Counted from the first letter of the stretch, positions 51,564-61,822 are shown. The stretch: DNA of 64,000 nucleotides from Shimia sp049116215 (GCF_049116215.1 NZ_JAGDZB010000001.1:620001-684000), one strand, 5' to 3'. The notes: generated by a model not told the origin, from the sequence alone. Program-made: numbers and translations.

Positions 51564-52229
51564 TCAGAAATCCAGATCGGCATAATGCGCAGGCGGCGGG
51601 AAGCCGGGCACCTGATCCGCCAGCACAGCGCGGAACGCCGGGCGGGATTTGATGGTGGCATACCAATCTTTGACCACAGCGGAGCGGTTCCAATCCACGT
51701 CGCTGATGTAATCCAGCGCGCTCAAATGCGCCGCTGCAGTGAAATCCGCCATGGTCATCACATCCCCCGCCAACCAGCGGCGGTGATCAAGCAGCCAATG
51801 CATATAGTCGAGATGGTATTTGATCGCCTTGGCCCCAGCTTTCACATTTTTACTGTCTGGATAACCGGTGCCCATCAGCTTGCGATTGACCCGCTCATAC
51901 AACAGCTTTGAGGTCACCTCATTGTGGAATTTGTCATCAAACCACGCCACCAAACGCCGCACCTCATAGCGCCCATCCGGGTCACGCGGCATCAAGGCTG
52001 GCTCAGGGTATTTTTCTTCGAGGTATTCACAGATGGCGTTGCTGTCCGCCATCATCTTGCCGTCCATCTTCAGAACCGGCACCTTGGCGGCCGGATTGCG
52101 GCGCAGAAAATCAGGATCCTGCTCCCAATAGCGCTCTTCAACCAACTCCACCTCAAGCCGCTTTTCGCCCATCATCAGGCGCACCTTACGGCAAAACGGG
52201 GACAGCGGCACATGGAACAGACGGTTCAT
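51564..52229 (-). CDS. Glutathione S-transferase family protein
   Basis: The product has 221 residues from the ATG at 52227-52229; a GTG four codons earlier is possible. The N-terminal domain has PLSPFCRKVRLMMGEKRLEV (a CRK active-site-like turn) and AKVPVLKMDGKMMADSNAIC with the conserved cis-Pro and SNAI. The C-terminal domain is helical. Substrate unknown. It is separated from queG by the dispersed repeat, so it is probably transcribed on its own. Confidence 0.85.
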   Translation of the reverse strand: MNRLFHVPLSPFCRKVRLMMGEKRLEVELVEERYWEQDPDFLRRNPAAKVPVLKMDGKMMADSNAICEYLEEKYPEPALMPRDPDGRYEVRRLVAWFDDKFHNEVTSKLLYERVNRKLMGTGYPDSKNVKAGAKAIKYHLDYMHWLLDHRRWLAGDVMTMADFTAAAHLSALDYISDVDWNRSAVVKDWYATIKSRPAFRAVLADQVPGFPPPAHYADLDF

Positions 52230-52287
52230 CAGCAGGATCACAATGTTATTGGGCTTTGTCCTTCAATGCCTTGCCCCTGCGCATATT

Positions 52288-53040
52288 TCAATCCGCAAAA
52301 CACGCCGCACGCGACTCTCCGCGTATCGTGGCGGCCCCGTCCAAGATGGCCGAAGCCCGCCGCCGCAGCGCCGCTGAGGGCTTACTGGCAGAGCGTTTTT
52401 TGGGGTTGGGCAACACCGCCGCCAGACGCGCCGCCTGTACCGCCGTCAAATTCTCCGGCCCCACACCAAAATAATGCCGCGCCGCCGCTTCCACGCCAAA
52501 CACACCTTCATCAAACTCGGCCACATTGAGATAGACTTCCAAAATCCGCCGCTTACTCCAGGTCATTTCCACCAACGGCGTCATCAGCGTTTCCAAAGCT
52601 TTGCGCGGCCAACTGCGCCCTTGCCAGAAATAGACGTTTTTCACGGTCTGCTGACTGATTGTGCTCGCGCCTCTCCCGGCCCCTTCGGCAATCGCATCGC
52701 GAATAGCCTCGACATCAAATCCCCAGTGCAGACAAAAGTTGGCGTCCTCCGCCGCCACCACAGAGCGCCGCATCACCGGCGCCACTTGCTCAATTGGCAC
52801 CCATTGATAATCCACCTGCCCAAGCCGGCGTTTTTCGCCCACCATGGTCCAGGTGAACGGCGGATTGATCACAATGAATATCAGGATCGAAAAAATGAAC
52901 AGCGACACCGCCCACATCAAAACCCGCCGCCACCAATAGCGCAGCCGCACCCACTGGCGCTTGAACACACCAGCTTTGGGCGCAGGCGTCTTCTTGGAGG
53001 CCCGCGTCTTGGTCTTTGATTTGGCTGCTTTCTTGGCCAT
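52288..53040 (-). CDS. mtgA: Monofunctional peptidoglycan transglycosylase
   Basis: The product has 250 residues. A lysine-rich cytoplasmic tail (about 1-30) precedes one membrane helix (about 38-60). The GT51 core follows, with VAAEDANFCLHWGFDVEAIR (catalytic Glu) and GASTISQQTVKNVYFWQGRS. It polymerises lipid II into glycan strands at the periplasmic face. Confidence 0.94.
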   Translation of the reverse strand: MAKKAAKSKTKTRASKKTPAPKAGVFKRQWVRLRYWWRRVLMWAVSLFIFSILIFIVINPPFTWTMVGEKRRLGQVDYQWVPIEQVAPVMRRSVVAAEDANFCLHWGFDVEAIRDAIAEGAGRGASTISQQTVKNVYFWQGRSWPRKALETLMTPLVEMTWSKRRILEVYLNVAEFDEGVFGVEAAARHYFGVGPENLTAVQAARLAAVLPNPKKRSASKPSAALRRRASAILDGAATIRGESRAACFAD

Positions 53041-53096
53041 GTCCCTGCCATCTTATCTGGCAAAGGGAGTAGAGCCTCACCGCGCGTTACGCAAGT

Positions 53097-53462
53097 CTAC
53101 GGCGAGCAAGACCAGACCTGCACCGAACATCCATCGCCATATTGGGCACAATAAGCCAAAGCCGAATACTCCGCGCTCTCCTGCGAAGCACCAACCCCAA
53201 ATCCCCAATTGCCAGCAGGCGCTTTCGCAATCGCCCCACAGGTGTTGTAGAAGGTATGCACATTGTCACACTTGCCTTTGCACTCGCTCTGCAAGGCGTT
53301 GATCGCGTTCTGCTCGGAATAATGGCTGTGGGACCAACCCCACGCTCCATTTTCCCCAATCGCCACCGCACCCCAGCAATACACATGGCCGCATTGCCCG
53401 GCATATGCAGCTTGTGCAATCAGCACGCCAGCGGCAGCCAGTGCCGCAATTTGACTTTTCAT
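53097..53462 (-). CDS. DUF4189 family secreted protein
   Basis: The product has 121 residues from the ATG at 53460-53462 (GGGAAGAG site); a longer in-frame start is rejected. It has a signal peptide (ending AYAG) and a compact cysteine-rich domain. The pattern GVGASQESAEYSALAYCAQY marks DUF4189, and six or more cysteines likely form disulfides. Function unknown. Confidence 0.85.
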   Translation of the reverse strand: MKSQIAALAAAGVLIAQAAYAGQCGHVYCWGAVAIGENGAWGWSHSHYSEQNAINALQSECKGKCDNVHTFYNTCGAIAKAPAGNWGFGVGASQESAEYSALAYCAQYGDGCSVQVWSCSP

Positions 53463-53593
53463 GTCTCTCTTCCCTTGCAGACCGTCTGTGCTGTCACGTT
53501 CTGCAATGCTCATCAGACAAAACCGCCGTGACCAAATCAGACAGCTGTTAAGATACAGTTCCAGAAGGCAGGCGCCACGTCAAATGCGCAAAG

Positions 53594-53626
53594 AAAAACC
53601 CCCGCCAATTTTCACCAGCGGGGGTC
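53594..53626 (-). terminator. Intrinsic terminator of gltB
   Basis: Read leftward, ACCCCCGC and GCGGGGGT form an 8-base stem (53599-53606 with 53619-53626) around a 12-base loop, followed by a T-run (the A-run at 53595-53599). It ends the gltB transcript 24 bases after the stop. Confidence 0.85.
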
Positions 53627-53649
53627 GTTTTTGTGTCTCTAATCCAACC

Positions 53650-56600
53650 TTATTCTGCTGGAACCGCTGTGCTTTCGTTGGTCAGAGGATGTGGGATATG
53701 CACCAGCATCTCTTTGGGGCAGACCTGCAGGAAGTTGGCTTTCTCAACATCCCAGTGTTGCAGGATATCACGGGCCTTCACAGAGCCGGTCTCGGCCACA
53801 TGGCGCTCGATCATGCCTTTCAGCTGATCTTCCCAGTGCTGCACGGTCACCGGACATGTCACCAGTGTTTCCATGTTCATCACCCCTTCGGCCTTGCCTT
53901 CAGGATCATAAAGATAGGCCATACCACCGGTCATACCCGCACCAAAGTTGGCACCGATGTCACCCAGGATCACCGCCAGACCGCCGGTCATGTATTCACA
54001 CCCGCAGGCGCCACAGCCCTCGATCACAACTTTCGCACCGGAGTTCCGCACCGCAAAACGCTCACCCGCGCGACCCGCTGCAAACAGGTAGCCGTCGGTG
54101 GCACCATACAGCACGGTGTTGCCGATAATGGTGTTGTCGGCTGCCGCCAGTGGGCTCGCCATCGGCGGACGCACCACAACGGTACCACCAGACAGACCTT
54201 TGCCGACGTAGTCGTTGGCATCGCCACTGACTTCGATCTTCAGACCCGGTGCTGCAAAGGCCCCCAACGACTGACCCGCAGAACCGGTCAGCTTGACGGT
54301 CAGGTGATCGTCCTGAAGCGCGTTGCGCATACCAAAGTTGCGCACGATGTGGCTCGAGGTGCGTGTGCCCACGGTCCGGTGCGTGTTCTGCACCGCATAG
54401 GACAGCTGCATCTTCTCGCCATCTTCCAGGAAGCGCGCCGCATCCCGGACAATTTCCGCATCCAGCGTGTCAGGCACGTAGTTGCGGTCTTTGTCGCGGT
54501 TGTAAACGATGTCATGCGCCCCATCGACAGTGATCAACAGCGGGTTCAGGTCCAGATCGTCAAGGTGAGCAGAGCCACGAGACACCTGCGCCAGCAGGTC
54601 CGCACGGCCAATCACCTCATCCAAGGACTTCGCACCGATAGAGGCGAGGATTTCCCGCACTTCCTGCGCATAGAAGGTGATCAGGTTCACCACTTTGTCC
54701 GCCGAACCCGTGTACTTCGCACGCAGGTCTTCGTCCTGTGTACACACGCCCACTGGGCAGGTGTTGGACTGACACTGACGTACCATGATACAGCCCATCG
54801 CGATCAGCGCGGCGGTACCAATACCGTACTCTTCCGCACCCATCATCGCAGCCATCACGATGTCACGGCCCGTGCGCAGACCACCATCAGTCCGCAGGGT
54901 CACCCGCTCACGCAGGTTGTTCATCGCGAGCACTTGGTGTGCCTCGGTCAGACCCATCTCCCATGGCAGACCACAGTATTTGATCGAGGTCGCAGGCGAG
55001 GCACCGGTACCACCATTGTGGCCGGAGATCAGGATGATGTCGGCTTTCGCCTTCGCCACACCGGCGGCAATTGTGCCAACGCCAGAAGACGCCACCAGCT
55101 TCACAGTCACCTTACAGCGCGGGTTGATCTGTTTCAGGTCATAGATCAGCTGCGCAAGGTCTTCGATCGAGTAGATGTCGTGGTGCGGCGGCGGTGAAAT
55201 CAGGGTCACACCTTTGGTGGAGTGACGCAGACGTGCAATCAGGTCGGTGACCTTCATACCCGGCAACTGGCCGCCTTCACCGGGTTTCGCACCCTGTGCC
55301 ACTTTGATTTCCAACTCTTCACACTGGTTCAGATATTCGGCAGTCACACCAAAACGACCGGACGCAACCTGCTTGATTTTCGCAGACGGATTGTCGCCGT
55401 TAGGTTCTGGCACAAAGTGTGCCGGATCTTCGCCGCCCTCACCGGAGTCAGACTTCGCGCCTATCCGGTTCATCGCCACGTTCAGGGTTTTATGCGCCTC
55501 AGGCGACAGCGCCCCAAGGGACATGCCCGGTGTCACAAAACGCTTACGGATCGCAGTGATGCTTTCCACTTCCTCAATCGGAATCGCCTCGCCCAGCGGC
55601 TTGATGTTCAGCAGGTCGCGCAGATGGATCGGCGGGTTGGCCTGCATCTTCGCGGAATACTGCTTCCACATCTCATAAGACGCCCGGTTACAGGCCGCCT
55701 GCATCATGTGCATGGTCTGCGCACCCCAAGCGTGGGTCTCGCCAGACTTCCGCGCTTTGTAGAAGCCACCAATCGGCAACACATCGGTGCCCGACTTGAA
55801 GCCCTTGGCGTGCACTTCTTCAACCTTGTGCTGAATGCCGCTGACACCAATGCCGGAAATCCGGCTGGTCATGCCTGGGAAGTACTCGGCACACATCGCA
55901 CGGGACAGACCCACGGCTTCGAAGTTCAGACCACCGCGATAGGAGGAAATCACCGAAATCCCCATCTTCGCCATGATCTTCAGCAGACCTTGGTCAATCG
56001 CCTCACGATACCGCGCCATGTTCTCGGTCAGCGTGCCATCCGCCAAACCGCGTTCAATGCGATCCGCCAGCGTGTCTTCCGCCAGATAGGCGTTCACCAC
56101 TGTGGCACCGGAGCCAATCAGCACGGCAAAGTAATGTGGGTCGATACATTCCGCCGAGCGCACGTTGAGCGACGAGAAGGTCCGCAGTCCCTTGCGTGTC
56201 AGATGGCTGTGCACCGCGCTGGTCGCCAGGATCATCGGCATCGCTACCTTATCCGCACCCTGTGCCTGATCGGTCAGCACAATGTGGCCCGCACCAGAGC
56301 GCACCGCATCTTCCGCTTCGGCGCGAATGCGCTCCAAACCAGCCTGCAACGCGCCATCAGAACCGCCCGCAGCATAGGTACAGTCGATGGTCACAACCGT
56401 ATCATCAAACGCTTCCAGCATGCGCTCAAACTGAGCGTTTGCCACAAACGGGCTCTCCAGAACCGCAATCTCGGTCTGGCTGCCATCTTCGCTCAACACG
56501 TTCTTCAGATTGCCAAACCGCGTCTTCAGCGACATCACGCGGTATTCACGCAGCGAGTCGATCGGAGGGTTGGTCACCTGAGAGAAGTTCTGACGGAAGA

Positions 56601-58188
56601 AGTGGCTCAACGGGCGATACATCTTCGACAACACAGCGCTTGGCGTGTCATCGCCCATCGAGGCCAGAGCCTCTTTGCCATCCTCAGCCATCGGCGCAAG
56701 GATCTGCTCAACCTCTTCCATGGAATAGCCGGCCGCGATCTGACGCTGACGCAGCTCTTCGCCGGTGTAGGTCGCGGTTTCTTCCACGCTGGCCAGCTCG
56801 TCGCCAAGGTCGCGAATTTTGCCAACCCACTCACCAAACGGACGCGCACCCGCCAGCTTATCTTTGATCTCAGTGTCGTGGTAGAGCTTGCCCTCTTTCA
56901 TATCCACGGCAAGCATCTGCCCCGGACCAAGCGCGCCTTTTTCCACCACAGAGGCTTCATCAATCGGCACCATGCCCGCTTCCGAACCCGCAATCAGCAG
57001 CCCGTCACCGGTCACAACGTACCGCATCGGGCGCAGACCGTTGCGGTCCAGACCCGCACACACCCAACGCCCGTCGGTCATTGCCAGCGCGGCAGGGCCA
57101 TCCCATGGCTCCATCACAGAGTTGCAATAGGAATACATGTCCCGCCAGGACTGCGGCAATTCCACCGCCTGCTTGGACCACGACTCAGGCACCATCATGG
57201 TTTTGGCCATCGGCGCGGAACGACCCGCACGTACCAGCACCTCAAACACACCATCCAGCGCAGCGGAGTCAGACGCCCCACCCGGAATGATTGGTTTGAT
57301 GTCTTCCGCAAAATCCCCAAACGACGCAGACGCCATGCGGATTTCGTGGCTCTTCATCCAGTTCAGGTTGCCTTTCAGCGTGTTGATCTCACCGTTGTGT
57401 GCCAACATGCGGAATGGCTGGGCCAGCCACCACTGCGGGAAAGTGTTGGTGGAATAGCGCTGGTGATAGAGCGCAAACGCCGATTCAAAGCGCTCGTCCA
57501 ACAGGTCCGGATAGAACACCGCCACCTGTTCCGCCAGCATCATGCCTTTGTAGATGATCGAGCGGCAGGACAGCGAGGCAATATAAAGCTCGGTGATGTT
57601 GGCCGCCAAAGCCGCTTTCTCAATCCGGCGACGGATCACATAAAGCTCACGCTCAAACGTGTCCTCATCCACACCCTTGGAGTTGGAGATCAGGATCTGC
57701 TCAATTTCCGGACGGGTCGCGTTGGCTTTCTCACCCAGACAGGTCACATCCACCGGCACATGACGCCAGCCATAGATACGATAGCCCATCTTCAGGACTT
57801 CGGTTTCCACAATTGTCCGGCAGCTTTCCTGCGCGCCGTGATCCGTGCGTGGCAGGAACACCTGACCCACCGCAATCAGCTCGTCTTTGTTGGGCTCATG
57901 GCCGGTGCGCTCAATCTGGTCATAGAAGAAGCTCACAGGGATCTGCACGTGAATGCCCGCGCCGTCGCCGGTCTTACCGTCCGCATCCACCGCACCCCGG
58001 TGCCAAATCGCCTTCAGCGCGGTGATACCGGCCTCGACAACCTTGCGGCTTGGCTTGCCGTCCACGGACACCACAAGCCCAACGCCACAGGAGGAGTGCT
58101 CTTCGCTTTCCTCATAAAGGCCATTCTCGGCCATGAATGTACGTTTGGCTTCTTCAGCCCGGACCCAGTTTTCATCATATTTGGTCAT
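53650..58188 (-). CDS. gltB: Glutamate synthase (NADPH) large subunit
   Basis: The product has 1512 residues. A 33-residue propeptide precedes Cys34 (HSSCGVGLVV), the glutaminase nucleophile. Central and FMN domains follow, with GQLPGMKVTDLIARLR and ISPPPHHDIYSIEDLAQLIY, then the 3Fe-4S site CIMVRQCQSNTCPVGVC. The C-terminal beta-helix has repeated glycine patterns (GATDGYLFAAGRAGERFAVR, GACGCEYMTGG). It makes glutamate from glutamine and 2-oxoglutarate. It lies behind three genes that separate it from gltD on the same strand. Confidence 0.98.
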   Translation of the reverse strand: MTKYDENWVRAEEAKRTFMAENGLYEESEEHSSCGVGLVVSVDGKPSRKVVEAGITALKAIWHRGAVDADGKTGDGAGIHVQIPVSFFYDQIERTGHEPNKDELIAVGQVFLPRTDHGAQESCRTIVETEVLKMGYRIYGWRHVPVDVTCLGEKANATRPEIEQILISNSKGVDEDTFERELYVIRRRIEKAALAANITELYIASLSCRSIIYKGMMLAEQVAVFYPDLLDERFESAFALYHQRYSTNTFPQWWLAQPFRMLAHNGEINTLKGNLNWMKSHEIRMASASFGDFAEDIKPIIPGGASDSAALDGVFEVLVRAGRSAPMAKTMMVPESWSKQAVELPQSWRDMYSYCNSVMEPWDGPAALAMTDGRWVCAGLDRNGLRPMRYVVTGDGLLIAGSEAGMVPIDEASVVEKGALGPGQMLAVDMKEGKLYHDTEIKDKLAGARPFGEWVGKIRDLGDELASVEETATYTGEELRQRQIAAGYSMEEVEQILAPMAEDGKEALASMGDDTPSAVLSKMYRPLSHFFRQNFSQVTNPPIDSLREYRVMSLKTRFGNLKNVLSEDGSQTEIAVLESPFVANAQFERMLEAFDDTVVTIDCTYAAGGSDGALQAGLERIRAEAEDAVRSGAGHIVLTDQAQGADKVAMPMILATSAVHSHLTRKGLRTFSSLNVRSAECIDPHYFAVLIGSGATVVNAYLAEDTLADRIERGLADGTLTENMARYREAIDQGLLKIMAKMGISVISSYRGGLNFEAVGLSRAMCAEYFPGMTSRISGIGVSGIQHKVEEVHAKGFKSGTDVLPIGGFYKARKSGETHAWGAQTMHMMQAACNRASYEMWKQYSAKMQANPPIHLRDLLNIKPLGEAIPIEEVESITAIRKRFVTPGMSLGALSPEAHKTLNVAMNRIGAKSDSGEGGEDPAHFVPEPNGDNPSAKIKQVASGRFGVTAEYLNQCEELEIKVAQGAKPGEGGQLPGMKVTDLIARLRHSTKGVTLISPPPHHDIYSIEDLAQLIYDLKQINPRCKVTVKLVASSGVGTIAAGVAKAKADIILISGHNGGTGASPATSIKYCGLPWEMGLTEAHQVLAMNNLRERVTLRTDGGLRTGRDIVMAAMMGAEEYGIGTAALIAMGCIMVRQCQSNTCPVGVCTQDEDLRAKYTGSADKVVNLITFYAQEVREILASIGAKSLDEVIGRADLLAQVSRGSAHLDDLDLNPLLITVDGAHDIVYNRDKDRNYVPDTLDAEIVRDAARFLEDGEKMQLSYAVQNTHRTVGTRTSSHIVRNFGMRNALQDDHLTVKLTGSAGQSLGAFAAPGLKIEVSGDANDYVGKGLSGGTVVVRPPMASPLAAADNTIIGNTVLYGATDGYLFAAGRAGERFAVRNSGAKVVIEGCGACGCEYMTGGLAVILGDIGANFGAGMTGGMAYLYDPEGKAEGVMNMETLVTCPVTVQHWEDQLKGMIERHVAETGSVKARDILQHWDVEKANFLQVCPKEMLVHIPHPLTNESTAVPAE

Positions 58189-58948
58189 TGACGGTCTCCT
58201 GTCCCAAAGGTGTGGGGTAGCTTGGTGCCGTTTGCTCCGCCTGTGGCAGGTCTTCTCTGCGCACCACGGTGAAATGGCCTTCCAACAATTTGCGCAACTG
58301 GCGCGTTTTTACGTCCATGGCCCGCTCCAATAGCGGACGCATGATGTCGAGTTTCTTCAACGCTTTCACCAGATCGTGGGACTCGCCCCGCAGGATGAAA
58401 TGGTTGAAGGTTTTGGGCGCTTGCGGGAAGCGGGCCCAGTGAATGCGTTCTTCCGGCGTGTCGCCGTGCAATACGACATAGCGCGTGCCGTCTTGCGGCG
58501 CGGGCACCTGACGGAACCGATAAGTCGGAAAGCGGCGGCGCCACTTCTGCCAGCGGGTCTCTTCCGGCACCACTTTTGGATGCATAGAGAATTGCGGAGA
58601 TAGCGCCACAACGGTGTCGACACGGGTCAGCGTCGGCAACACAAGCGCCATAAAGCCGCCCATGCTGTTGCCAATTGCAACCACCTCGTCAATGGCTTCG
58701 CGTGCCACCACCGTCTCTATCTCCTTCACAATCGCCTCGGGCAAATCCGGGCTGTTCATCCATGTTCTGGCCCGCTCTGTGACCAGGATTACGTGGTTCG
58801 CACCGCCCTGCGACGCGGTCCCCACAAATTCAAACGGCGGCATCTCGTTGGGCTTTGTGCCCACCCCGCCAAGCGTGACCACCAACCGATTGCCGGTGCC
58901 GCGCATGTAGGCCACCTCATGATCCTCGGTACCCAACAGAGGCTCCAC
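58175..58948 (-). CDS. Alpha/beta hydrolase-like protein 1
   Basis: The product has 257 residues if started at the GTG at 58946-58948; the in-frame ATG at 58904-58906 has a better GAGGTGG site but would lose the first beta-strand seen in its neighbour. The nucleophile elbow is GNSMGGFMAL and the catalytic His is in ILRGESHDLVKALK. It resembles cytosolic hydrolases without known substrates. Its end overlaps the gltB start by 14 bases, which ties it to gltB translation. Confidence 0.72.
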   Translation of the reverse strand: MEPLLGTEDHEVAYMRGTGNRLVVTLGGVGTKPNEMPPFEFVGTASQGGANHVILVTERARTWMNSPDLPEAIVKEIETVVAREAIDEVVAIGNSMGGFMALVLPTLTRVDTVVALSPQFSMHPKVVPEETRWQKWRRRFPTYRFRQVPAPQDGTRYVVLHGDTPEERIHWARFPQAPKTFNHFILRGESHDLVKALKKLDIMRPLLERAMDVKTRQLRKLLEGHFTVVRREDLPQAEQTAPSYPTPLGQETVNDQI

Positions 58949-58970
58949 AGGCAGCTGATCAGAGGACCCC

Positions 58971-59807
58971 TTATGTCTCAGCAACCGTATGCCCTTCCTG
59001 AAGCGCGCTCGCGCGGACGCCGGCCTTGGGATGGCGGCCCCAACCTGATGCCTTTGGCGACATCGAAGGGGCCTGTCCACGCAGGAAAGCGCCATTTTCC
59101 AAGGCAATCCGTTGCATCGCATCAAAATTCATGTTGCACAGGTGGTCCACCATCTGCCGCATGCTTGGCTTGGCACCGCCAATGCGTTGCCTCAGATCAT
59201 GCTCCATGTCTGGAAAAAGCAAATGCTGGAGCCGGGGCGTGGTTGGACAAATCGCAGCATGCGCCGCATCCGCCCCCCGTAGCCCATGCAGAACAGTCAG
59301 ATGGGTGTCGCTTTCAAAGGCACGCCATGGATTGGGCAATTGCGCCGTGTCGTCCAGCCAATCGCTCCAATCAGATTGCCGGCGATCAAAGGCGCGATAA
59401 GCCGGTCCCAAATCTATTTGCGGCGAAATCGCCAACAGCGCGTCAATCTTCACGTCACCGCAGAGATCCATCAGAATGGAGCCGCCGGCAGAGTTCCCTA
59501 CGGCAAACACACGCGAAATGTTGTTGCTTTCGAAGTAGGCCTTGATGCCCTCCAACAGAAGCGATTTTGCACCCGGTGCGGACAGCCACCCCCACAAGAG
59601 ATCTTGCACCACAAGCACATGGCGTTGTCCGTCTGCCCAAACATATTCAGCCAGAGGATAAGACACTTTAGGGTTGGTGTGCACTTTGGGGTTAAAGGAT
59701 CGCAACAGGATCACAGCGGTATCAGATCGCCCAGGCAGTGCCGCCAGGCGCACGGCGGATGTCTCCACCAACTCTATTGGATTGGGCAACGCGCTTACGC
59801 CATCCAT
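58971..59807 (-). CDS. Alpha/beta hydrolase-like protein 2
   Basis: The product has 278 residues. The nucleophile elbow is GNSAGGSILMDL, and a late acidic-His pair is in LFPDMEHDLRQ. It shares the overall order of motifs with hydrolase 1, so the two may be diverged paralogues. It starts one base after the GFA-family stop. Substrate unknown; the C-terminal tail is basic and low-complexity. Confidence 0.65.
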   Translation of the reverse strand: MDGVSALPNPIELVETSAVRLAALPGRSDTAVILLRSFNPKVHTNPKVSYPLAEYVWADGQRHVLVVQDLLWGWLSAPGAKSLLLEGIKAYFESNNISRVFAVGNSAGGSILMDLCGDVKIDALLAISPQIDLGPAYRAFDRRQSDWSDWLDDTAQLPNPWRAFESDTHLTVLHGLRGADAAHAAICPTTPRLQHLLFPDMEHDLRQRIGGAKPSMRQMVDHLCNMNFDAMQRIALENGAFLRGQAPSMSPKASGWGRHPKAGVRASALQEGHTVAET

Positions 59808-59808
59808 G

Positions 59809-60264
59809 TCATGCCCCCAAATCGCTGAATAAGGCGACGCACTGCGCCCGTGTCATTTCTTTGCGGCCTTCACCGGTAAACCCAAACGTGTCGGGCTTCT
59901 GGTCAATGAAGATTTCATTTTTCAGCGTGAACCCATTTGGATCGTCAAACAGCCCCACCGGAATCTCCGTGCCACCGGACCAGTCATTGTCTGCGGTCAC
60001 GCGGTAAAACAGGTTGGTGCCACATTTGCTGCACCAAGCCCGCTCGGCCCAATCAGAGCTCTGAAACCGCGCGATGTGCTCCGCACCGTCCCACGTGATC
60101 GAGTCGGTGGGCACCGTGACGCCCATCAACGCGACGCCGGTCCAGCGACGACATTGCTCACAATGACAGATGCCCGCCTGCGCCGGTACTTTCTCGGACT
60201 CAAACCGCACCGCGCCACACAGGCATGCGCCGGTCTTGGTCGATGTGGTTCCAGTCGTCGTCAT
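59809..60264 (-). CDS. GFA-family (CENP-V/glutathione-dependent formaldehyde-activating) protein
   Basis: The product has 151 residues with zinc-binding cysteines: CLCGAVRF, CHCEQCRRW and CSKCGTNLFYRV. Some members bind glutathione and help condense formaldehyde with it. The role in this strain is unknown. It is the first of three genes between gltD and gltB, following a 121-base gap after gltD. Confidence 0.88.
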   Translation of the reverse strand: MTTTGTTSTKTGACLCGAVRFESEKVPAQAGICHCEQCRRWTGVALMGVTVPTDSITWDGAEHIARFQSSDWAERAWCSKCGTNLFYRVTADNDWSGGTEIPVGLFDDPNGFTLKNEIFIDQKPDTFGFTGEGRKEMTRAQCVALFSDLGA

Positions 60265-60385
60265 TGGGTCAACACCTCTGTCACGTTAACATTTGGCCGC
60301 TTTATTACGCACAGTCGCAAAACAGTCGTGATACCGACGCAATACCGGCGTCCCCTTTAGGAGCCAGAATTGCGCCAAGTAACAC

Positions 60386-61822
60386 TTATTCCGCAGCAAT
60401 TGCCGGGGTCGCGCCCAGCTTTTCGAGGATCGCATCGGCGCAATCACGGCCGTCTTTGATCGCCCAAACAACCAAGCTTGCGCCACGCACGATGTCGCCC
60501 ACCGCGTAGACACCCTCTAGGTCAGTTGCGCCGGTGGTGAATTGCGCTTTCACAGTGCCCCAACGGGTCACTTCCAGCTCCGGCTGATCCCATAGGGTTG
60601 GCAGATCTTCCGGCTCAAAGCCCAGCGCCTTGATCACAAGGTCCGCGTCCTCAACATAATCCGCGCCTTCGATCACTTCAGGGCTCTGACGGCCAGATGC
60701 ATCCGGCTGACCCAGACGCATCTTTTGCACCATCACGCCTTCAACAGTATCCCCGCCGGTGAAGCCTTTTGGCGCGGAAAGCCACACAAATTCAACGCCT
60801 TCTTCCTCGGCATTCTGTGTTTCACGCTGAGAGCCCGGCATGTTGGCTTTGTCACGGCGATACAGACATTTTACGCTCTCTGCACCCTGGCGGATCGCGG
60901 TACGAACACAGTCCATCGCGGTGTCACCGCCACCAATGACAACAACCTTTTTGCCTTCGGCATAAAGCTCACCACTCTCGATTTCTGGCACGGTGTCGCC
61001 AAAGTTCTCGCGGTTGGAGGCGGTCAAATAGTCAATCGCTTTTACGATGCCTTTTGCGCCTGCGCCCGGCCCGCCAAGGTCGCGGCTCTTATAGACGCCT
61101 GTCGCAATGATCACCGCCTCATGTGCGTCGCGGATCTCCTGGAAGGTGATGTCTTCACCCACGTTGCAGTTCAGTTTGAAGGTCACACCGCCATCTTCCA
61201 GCAGCTTGTTGCGGCGCATAACCACATCTTTTTCCAGCTTAAATCCTGGGATGCCATAGGTCAGCAATCCACCGGCGCGGTCATAGCGGTCATAGATGGT
61301 CACTTGCAAACCCGCGCGACGCAAACGGTCCGCCGCGGCCAAGCCACCTGGACCGGCACCAATGATACCAACGCTTTCGCTGCGTTCTTGCACGGGCGTG
61401 ATGGCCTTCACCCAGCCTTTGTCCCAAGCGGTGTCGGTGATATATTTCTCAACCGAGCCAATGGTCACGGTGCCGTGGCCAGATTGTTCGATCACACAGT
61501 TGCCTTCACACAGTCGGTCTTGCGGGCAGATACGGCCACAGATTTCCGGGAACGTGTTGGTGGCTTGGCTGACAGCATAAGCTTCTTCCAGACGGCCGGT
61601 CGCGGTCAGGCGCAGCCAGTCGGGGATATTGTTGTGTAGGGGGCAGTGGCTCTGACAGTACGGCACGCCACACTGGCTACACCGACTCGCCTGCTCTTCT
61701 GCCTTCGCCTGAGCGAACTCCGCATAGATTTCGTCGAAATCTTCCTTGCGTACAGTGGCGCCACGCTTCTCCGGCATGTCGCGATCCACAGTCACAAATT
61801 TCAGCATAGGTTGCTTAGCCAC
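60386..61822 (-). CDS. gltD: Glutamate synthase (NADPH) small subunit
   Basis: The product has 478 residues from the GTG at 61820-61822, preceded by AGGAGG at 8 bases. The N-terminal iron-sulfur part has CSQCGVPYCQSHCPLHNNIP and CEGNCV. FAD binding is at GAGPGGLAAADRLR, and NADPH binding at VIGGGDTAMDCVRTAIRQG. It transfers electrons from NADPH to GltB. The promoter region contains a perfect palindrome (61959-61973). Confidence 0.97.
   Translation of the reverse strand: MAKQPMLKFVTVDRDMPEKRGATVRKEDFDEIYAEFAQAKAEEQASRCSQCGVPYCQSHCPLHNNIPDWLRLTATGRLEEAYAVSQATNTFPEICGRICPQDRLCEGNCVIEQSGHGTVTIGSVEKYITDTAWDKGWVKAITPVQERSESVGIIGAGPGGLAAADRLRRAGLQVTIYDRYDRAGGLLTYGIPGFKLEKDVVMRRNKLLEDGGVTFKLNCNVGEDITFQEIRDAHEAVIIATGVYKSRDLGGPGAGAKGIVKAIDYLTASNRENFGDTVPEIESGELYAEGKKVVVIGGGDTAMDCVRTAIRQGAESVKCLYRRDKANMPGSQRETQNAEEEGVEFVWLSAPKGFTGGDTVEGVMVQKMRLGQPDASGRQSPEVIEGADYVEDADLVIKALGFEPEDLPTLWDQPELEVTRWGTVKAQFTTGATDLEGVYAVGDIVRGASLVVWAIKDGRDCADAILEKLGATPAIAAE

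Noticed and set aside
55222..58191. A 989-residue open frame on the rightward strand opposite gltB
   Set aside because: It runs antisense to the fully supported gltB gene, has no family motifs and low-complexity, His- and Arg-rich composition typical of shadow frames in G+C-rich genes.
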